A stretch of DNA of 64,000 nucleotides from NCBI RefSeq assembly GCF_006337125.1, contig NZ_CP040887.1, positions 62,001 through 126,000 of the forward strand. The letters run 5' to 3'. This DNA comes from Serinicoccus chungangensis (lineage in GTDB: Bacteria > Actinomycetota > Actinomycetes > Actinomycetales > Dermatophilaceae). Positions 60,249-64,000 of this stretch are shown here, piece by piece. Positions within the stretch are counted from its first letter, which is position 1; each line of letters starts with the position of its first letter. Made by a program: the position numbers and the translations under genes. The notes beneath the pieces are model-generated. The model had not been told where the DNA came from, ran no database searches, and saw nothing but the letters and a program-made list of their open reading frames with translations.

Positions 60249-61268
60249 TCAGAGGTATGCCGCGAGCCGCGCCAGACCGTCCGCGCCCAGGACCTCGTCC
60301 GGCAGCAGCGGGACCTGCGTCACCGGGAGGTGCGGGAGGGCGTCGGCGAGCTGCGCGACATACCCCTCCTCCAGCTCCCGGCGCGCGGCGAGCAGGTCGC
60401 CGGCGTCGGCGGGGGAGCGCTTGTTGACCACGAGCGCGCCCACGCCCATGCCCGCCCGGGTCAGCTGCTCGTGCAGCTCCACGGTCTCCAGGACGGGGAG
60501 GCGCTCGGCGGCGAGCACGATGACGAAGGCGCTGCGCGCCGGGTCCTGCAGCACCGCCCGCAGCTGCGCGAAGCGCGCCTGCCTCCGGTCCAGGATCTGG
60601 CGGATCTCGGCGTCCCGACGCGTGCGGCGGTCCGGTGCCGCGGCCTGACCGACGCCCCGCGAGCTGCCCAGGACGTCCGCCGCGGCCCGCTCACCGGCGT
60701 CCTGGCGGGGCCGGCCCTGCAGCCCGCGCAGGGCTGCGCCGAAGCGGGCCGAGCGGTCCTGCCGGCGCAGCAGCCCCTCGGTCCACGCCTGCATGAGCTC
60801 GGGCAGCGCGACGAGCCGGGAGGTGTGCCCGGACGGCGCGGTGTCGAAGACGACGAGCTCGTCGGGGAGGCGCTGCTCGAGCACCTCGGCGATCCGCTCC
60901 AGGACGGCGGCCTCGTGGGTGCCGGGGGCGTCGCGGGCGAGCTCGAGGTGCCGGGTGACCTCGCCCTGCAGGTGCTCGGGCATGAGGCGGTGCATGGTCT
61001 CCCGCACGGCCCGCAGGTGCTCGTCGGTGGTGCGGGCGGGGTCGATCTCCAGGCCGCGCAGCAGCGGGGCCAGCTCGACGGTCTCGTCGCCGATCCGCCG
61101 GCCCCACAGGTGGCCCAGGTTGTGCGCCGGGTCGGTCGAGACGACGAGCACCCGGCGCCCGCCGCGGGCGAGGGCGAGACCGAGCGCGGAGGCGACCGCG
61201 GTCTTGCCGACCCCGCCCTTGCCGCCGACGAAGAGGACCTCCCGCCCGTCCGCCAGCCCGCTCAGCAC
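60249..61268 (-). CDS. ArsA/GET3-family ATPase
   Basis: A 339-aa P-loop ATPase. The deviant Walker A is GGKGGVGKT at residues 15-23, followed by STDPAHNLGHLWG and the switch segment VFDTAPSGHTSRLVALPELM, all typical of ArsA-type anion-pump ATPases. No arsenite efflux gene lies nearby. In actinobacteria this type often sits with cstA and a small CC-terminal protein, so a role other than arsenic resistance is likely. The GTG at 61268 lies 13 bases after the preceding stop, and GGGGGA serves as ribosome site. Confidence 0.85.
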   Translation of the reverse strand: MLSGLADGREVLFVGGKGGVGKTAVASALGLALARGGRRVLVVSTDPAHNLGHLWGRRIGDETVELAPLLRGLEIDPARTTDEHLRAVRETMHRLMPEHLQGEVTRHLELARDAPGTHEAAVLERIAEVLEQRLPDELVVFDTAPSGHTSRLVALPELMQAWTEGLLRRQDRSARFGAALRGLQGRPRQDAGERAAADVLGSSRGVGQAAAPDRRTRRDAEIRQILDRRQARFAQLRAVLQDPARSAFVIVLAAERLPVLETVELHEQLTRAGMGVGALVVNKRSPADAGDLLAARRELEEGYVAQLADALPHLPVTQVPLLPDEVLGADGLARLAAYL

Positions 61269-61281
61269 GCGCGTCCCCCGG

Positions 61282-61509
61282 TCAGCAGCACGAAAAGTGG
61301 TCCAGCGGGCTGCGGTCCAGGCCCATCCGACGGTGCCAGTCGTGCACCTGGTCGTAGACCACCGGCAGCAGCTCGACGGTGTAGTAGCTCGCCGGGTTGG
61401 GCACGCCGAGCGCCTCGGCCATGACGACGACCATGAAGAGGTCGTCCTCGTCCTGCTGCGCCCGGGCGAAGGTCCGCGCGTAGGGCCCGGCGAACACCTC
61501 GCGCAGCAC
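61282..61509 (-). CDS. Small CC-terminal protein (cory-CC-star type)
   Basis: A short protein ending in HFSCC, about 75 residues from the GTG at 61509. The segments REVFAGPYARTFARAQQDEDD, MAEALGVPNPASYYTVELLP and WHRRMGLDRSPLDHFSCC fit the small family NCBI calls cory-CC-star, which ends in two cysteines and is usually found between cstA and an ArsA-type ATPase. The start is uncertain: no good ribosome site is visible, and no ATG or GTG lies upstream in frame before the cstA stop. It is probably translated from the cstA mRNA. The function is unknown. Confidence 0.72.
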   Translation of the reverse strand: MLREVFAGPYARTFARAQQDEDDLFMVVVMAEALGVPNPASYYTVELLPVVYDQVHDWHRRMGLDRSPLDHFSCC

Positions 61510-61559
61510 CCCGGCCGCCGACCGCAGGCGCGCGGTCGGCGACGGGGCTCCGGACCGGG

Positions 61560-63299
61560 TCAGCTCTCGTCCGACCTGGACCGGTCCATCTCGCCCGAGG
61601 AGGCCACCTCGGCGGCGGACAGCTGCTCGAGCTCGGCGTCGTCGTCGCCCCGGAAGTCCCGCGCCTTGCGCATGGCCCCCAGCGCCTCGACCATCACCCA
61701 CAGCGAGGCGACGAGGATGACGATGTCGAGGACGAGCAGCAGCCAGTTGCCCTCGGACCAGAAGGTGCCCAGCTGGATGAAGAGGGCGTAGAGGGTCATG
61801 ACACCGACGAACCCGAGCGGGATGAGCGCGGGAAGTGCGGTGCGGCCCCGGCGCAGCAGCATGATCGCCACGATCGACAGGGTCAGGGCGGCGAGCAGCT
61901 GGTTGGTGGTGCCGAAGAGCGGCCAGATGAGCATGCCGCCCGAGCCGTCGACGCCGGCCCCGAAGGTCAGCGCGAGGGCGACACCCACGGCGACCAGCGT
62001 GGCGACGCCCTTGCCGAGCCGGACGCCGGCGATCTCGCCGATCTCCTGGACGACGAAGCGCTGCAGCCGCACGCCGGTGTCCATCGTCGTCGCGGCGAAG
62101 AGGATCGCGGTCGTCGCGAGGATGGTCGCCGACAGCGACTGGGGCAGGCCCAGGCCGCTCTCGACGATGGCGCCGCCCCCGGAGACGAAGGCGCCGACGC
62201 TGCCCTGCCCGAAGGCCGAGTAGACCTCTTCCCAGGCCGCGAGCGTCTGGAATCCGGCGGTGGCCGCGATGATCGCGCCCAGCGCCAGCAGGCCCTCGCC
62301 GACGGCGCCGAAGTACCCGACGAAGCGGGCGTCGCTCTCCTTGTCCAGCTGCTTGGAGCTGGTGCCGGAGCTGACCATGCCGTGGAACCCGGAGACGGCG
62401 CCGCAGGCGATGGTGACGAAGAGCAGCGGGACGATCGAGGGGGTGCCCTCCGGCACGTTGCCGTTGACGGCCGGCGCGACGATCTCGGGGCGGGCCAGCA
62501 GCACCGAGCCGTAGAGGATGCCCAGCGCGATGAACAGCTGGAGGCCGTTGATGTAGTCGCGCGGCTGCAGCAGCACCCAGACCGGCAGCATGGAGGCGAT
62601 GCCGGCGTAGACGAAGAGCAGGATGATCCAGACCGCGTTGGCCGGCAGCCCGGCGACGGTCTCCGGCAGCGCGAGCGGCACCTGGTCGCCGACCCAGATG
62701 AGCGCGTAGAGCGCGACGACGCCGACGACCGAGACCAGCGGCAGGCTCCAGCGCAGCCGGTAGATGGCCTGGCCGACGAGGAGCGCGACGAGCAGCGCGC
62801 CCCAGGTGGGGATGACGGCCGTGGGGGTGCTGACGAGCAGGCCGGCGATGACCACCGCGAAGGCCGCGTTGACCATGAGGAGCAGCAGGAAGATGACGAC
62901 GAGGAAGAGGTTGCGGCCGCGGGCGCCGATGTAGCGGCCCGACAGCGCCCCCATCGACTGGCCCTTGTTGCGGACCGAGGCCCACAGGGCGCCCAGGTCG
63001 TGCATGCCCGCGAAGAAGACGGTGCCGATGGTCACCCACAGGAAGGCCGGCAGCCAGCCCCAGATGACCGCGATGGCCGGGCCGACGATCGGCGCCGCGC
63101 CCGCGACGGAGGTGAAGTGGTGCCCCCACAGGACGTACTTGTTGGTGGGGACGTAGTCGACCCCGTCCTCGAGCTGGTGGGCCGGGGTCGGCCGGGAGTC
63201 GTCGAGGGCGTAGATCTTGGTGGCCAGGAAGCGCGAGTAGAGCGCGTACCCGGCCAGGATCATGGTCACCCCGATGAGGGCGAGGAGGAGCGAGTTCAT
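61560..63299 (-). CDS. cstA: Carbon starvation protein CstA (pyruvate/peptide transporter family)
   Basis: A 579-aa polytopic membrane protein with about 16 helices and the CstA hallmarks: GHHFTSVAGAAPIVGPAIAV, FAGMHDLGALWASVR, ARGRNLFLV, FHGMVSSGTSSKQL and LWPLFGTTNQLLA-like WPLFGTTNQ near the C-terminus. CstA/BtsT proteins import pyruvate or peptides under carbon limitation. The ATG at 63299 has GGAG upstream; the longer open frame has no similarity. It is the first gene of a cstA - CC protein - ArsA operon. Confidence 0.93.
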   Translation of the reverse strand: MNSLLLALIGVTMILAGYALYSRFLATKIYALDDSRPTPAHQLEDGVDYVPTNKYVLWGHHFTSVAGAAPIVGPAIAVIWGWLPAFLWVTIGTVFFAGMHDLGALWASVRNKGQSMGALSGRYIGARGRNLFLVVIFLLLLMVNAAFAVVIAGLLVSTPTAVIPTWGALLVALLVGQAIYRLRWSLPLVSVVGVVALYALIWVGDQVPLALPETVAGLPANAVWIILLFVYAGIASMLPVWVLLQPRDYINGLQLFIALGILYGSVLLARPEIVAPAVNGNVPEGTPSIVPLLFVTIACGAVSGFHGMVSSGTSSKQLDKESDARFVGYFGAVGEGLLALGAIIAATAGFQTLAAWEEVYSAFGQGSVGAFVSGGGAIVESGLGLPQSLSATILATTAILFAATTMDTGVRLQRFVVQEIGEIAGVRLGKGVATLVAVGVALALTFGAGVDGSGGMLIWPLFGTTNQLLAALTLSIVAIMLLRRGRTALPALIPLGFVGVMTLYALFIQLGTFWSEGNWLLLVLDIVILVASLWVMVEALGAMRKARDFRGDDDAELEQLSAAEVASSGEMDRSRSDES

Positions 63300-63434
63300 G
63301 GCGGTCTCCGTTGACGGCGCGGCACCTGGCGGCCTCAATCTACCCGACGCGTGCTCCTCGTGCGTCACTTCCGTCCCGTGCGCCACGAGGTATGCCGCGC
63401 CGCGCGGCACGGTGGGGTGACGCCGGGAGGACGG

Positions 63435-64000
63435 TCAGAGGGTCGGGGCGGGCGCGACCTCGATGTCACCGAGGGTCGTCTCGACGTCGATGACCGACGG
63501 GGCGTCCGGCGCCTCGTCCACGCGCACGTCCCGGTCACCCTGGCTGGTGGCGGTGGTCACGGCATACTCCTGCGACCCGGGCACCTCGACGTCGACGTCG
63601 CCGAGGGTCGTCCGCACCCGCAGCAGCTCCGGCGGCTCCTCACCGGTGTGCTGGACGGTGACGTGACCCGCCGTGCTGCGCACGACGGCGCGCGGGGGTG
63701 CGCCGGACAGGCTGATGTCGCCGGCGGTGACCTCCACCTGCACCTCACCGGTGCTGGTGACGTCGACGTCGCCGAAGGTCCCGTCGATCTCCAGCGCCGT
63801 GCCCGCCGGCACCCGCACGAGCAGGTCCTGGGAGCAGACGCCGAGGTTGCTGCCGGTGCAGGGCGCCTCGACCTGCACCGTCCCCGTGTCCGTCGCGGGG
63901 CTGGTGCTCACCCGCGGCCGGTTGAGCGTCCACCGGGCCGTGGCCGTGACGCTCGGCTCCTCGCCCGCCGCCAGCTCGCGCACCTCCACGTCCCCGCGGG
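63435..64000 (-). CDS. DUF4097-type beta-helical protein (5' part outside the window)
   Basis: The visible 188 or so C-terminal residues consist of repeated strands such as GTFGDVDV, TTLGDVDVEVPG and TTLGDIEVAP, the pattern of DUF4097 (putative adhesin) proteins with a right-handed beta-solenoid. A Cys pair (APCTGSNLGVCSQD) is present. The frame is open to the right edge, so the start is not seen; a GTG at 63989 exists but the gene probably continues. These proteins are often membrane-anchored partners of envelope-stress regulators, which cannot be checked here. Confidence 0.65.
   Translation of the reverse strand, partial: RGDVEVRELAAGEEPSVTATARWTLNRPRVSTSPATDTGTVQVEAPCTGSNLGVCSQDLLVRVPAGTALEIDGTFGDVDVTSTGEVQVEVTAGDISLSGAPPRAVVRSTAGHVTVQHTGEEPPELLRVRTTLGDVDVEVPGSQEYAVTTATSQGDRDVRVDEAPDAPSVIDVETTLGDIEVAPAPTL

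Larger units (their letters stand above)
1024..63396. repeat. Dispersed, highly iterated 8-mer GGTATGCC / GGCATACC
   Basis: Exact copies on the plus strand start at 1024, 8310, 16715, 19730, 32674, 34302, 36605, 37807, 45071, 48640, 54508, 56329, 60254 and 63389; copies in reverse orientation start at 5803, 17657, 24501, 27148, 34248, 40574, 41168, 45653, 51590 and 56239. About 20 more one-mismatch copies keep the GTATGC or CATACC core. Most lie inside genes, in all reading frames. Confidence 0.8.

Noticed and set aside
60249..61268. Arsenic resistance operon
   Set aside because: No arsB, arsC, arsD or ArsR gene is nearby; the cstA and CC-protein context suggests another role.
1..64000. Avoidance of GCGTAC explaining the GCATAC/GTATGC excess
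   Set aside because: GCGTAC is still frequent (for example near 2752, 4395, 7637, 15068 and 36504), so simple avoidance of that word does not account for the excess.

Overview
The window is a high-GC (roughly 72% by eye) actinobacterial chromosome segment. The evidence is the crgA / pknB-pbpA-rodA-pstP-fhaB-fhaA division cluster, a tRNA without an encoded CCA, TANNNT promoters placed 6-7 nt before ATG/GTG, a DtxR-type iron box, a fused response regulator/thioredoxin reductase and cell-wall-binding-2 repeats. A Micrococcales member of the Intrasporangiaceae/Ornithinimicrobiaceae type is my best guess, but no 16S gene is present to prove it. The left end lies in the crgA-pknB cluster normally found close to oriC, and three DnaA-box-like 9-mers sit in the first 34 bases.

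Layout. 1-8850: cell-division and peptidoglycan-signalling operon, almost every junction a 4-nt stop/start overlap, with crgA and a DUF881 gene divergent at its end. 9030-9154: tRNA-Leu(CAG) with a strong terminator. 9413-13835: amidohydrolase, RpiR regulator, sodium/solute symporter and HAD hydrolase, with two matching inverted repeats that look like RpiR operators. 13912-17287: a polymorphic-toxin island read leftward: WXG100-like protein, 654-aa toxin, then two paralogous putative immunity proteins whose 3' ends are nearly identical. 17420-22905: small enzymes (deazaflavin-dependent reductase, GNAT, SGNH esterase, DUF2237, DUF1540, an iron-box-controlled DUF2470 protein, an EEP-fold phosphatase). 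23001-29366: LacI-controlled beta-galactoside uptake and hydrolysis (lacI, GH42, two ABC permeases, binding lipoprotein) with twin LacI-type operators. 29565-38497: UvrA2-like ATPase, serine hydrolase, DUF5709, exonuclease III, fused RR/thioredoxin reductase, and an Na+/H+ antiporter fused to a UBP zinc finger. 38650-49039: a carotenoid cluster predicted to make the aromatic carotenoid isorenieratene or a hydroxylated form: IDI-GGPP synthase fusion, crtI, a degenerate glycosyltransferase, crtY, crtB, a small membrane protein, cytochrome P450, crtU and crtT. 49156-56189: a drug-efflux type ABC-2 system and a heterodimeric ABC exporter, one subunit of which is frameshifted. 56410-60093: a secreted subtilase with three CWB2 repeats. 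60249-64000: ArsA-type ATPase, a small CC-terminal protein, cstA, and a truncated DUF4097-type gene.

Two signals cut across the whole window. First, the 8-mer GGTATGCC / GGCATACC occurs 24 times by hand count, where base composition alone predicts about 2. It occurs in all reading frames and forces rare codons (TAT, GCA, ATA, GGT, CAT), so it appears to be selected as DNA. Second, at least eight genes have a TANNNT hexamer ending 6-7 nt before the start codon and no Shine-Dalgarno sequence, which is the architecture of leaderless transcripts.

No stretch longer than 300 bases lacks a gene. The largest gaps are 9155-9412 (nothing recognised), 20515-20751 (AT-richer, carries the DUF1540 promoter), 42725-42954 (one inverted repeat) and 56190-56409 (inverted and direct repeats). 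No CRISPR array, rRNA, insertion sequence or prophage gene was seen.
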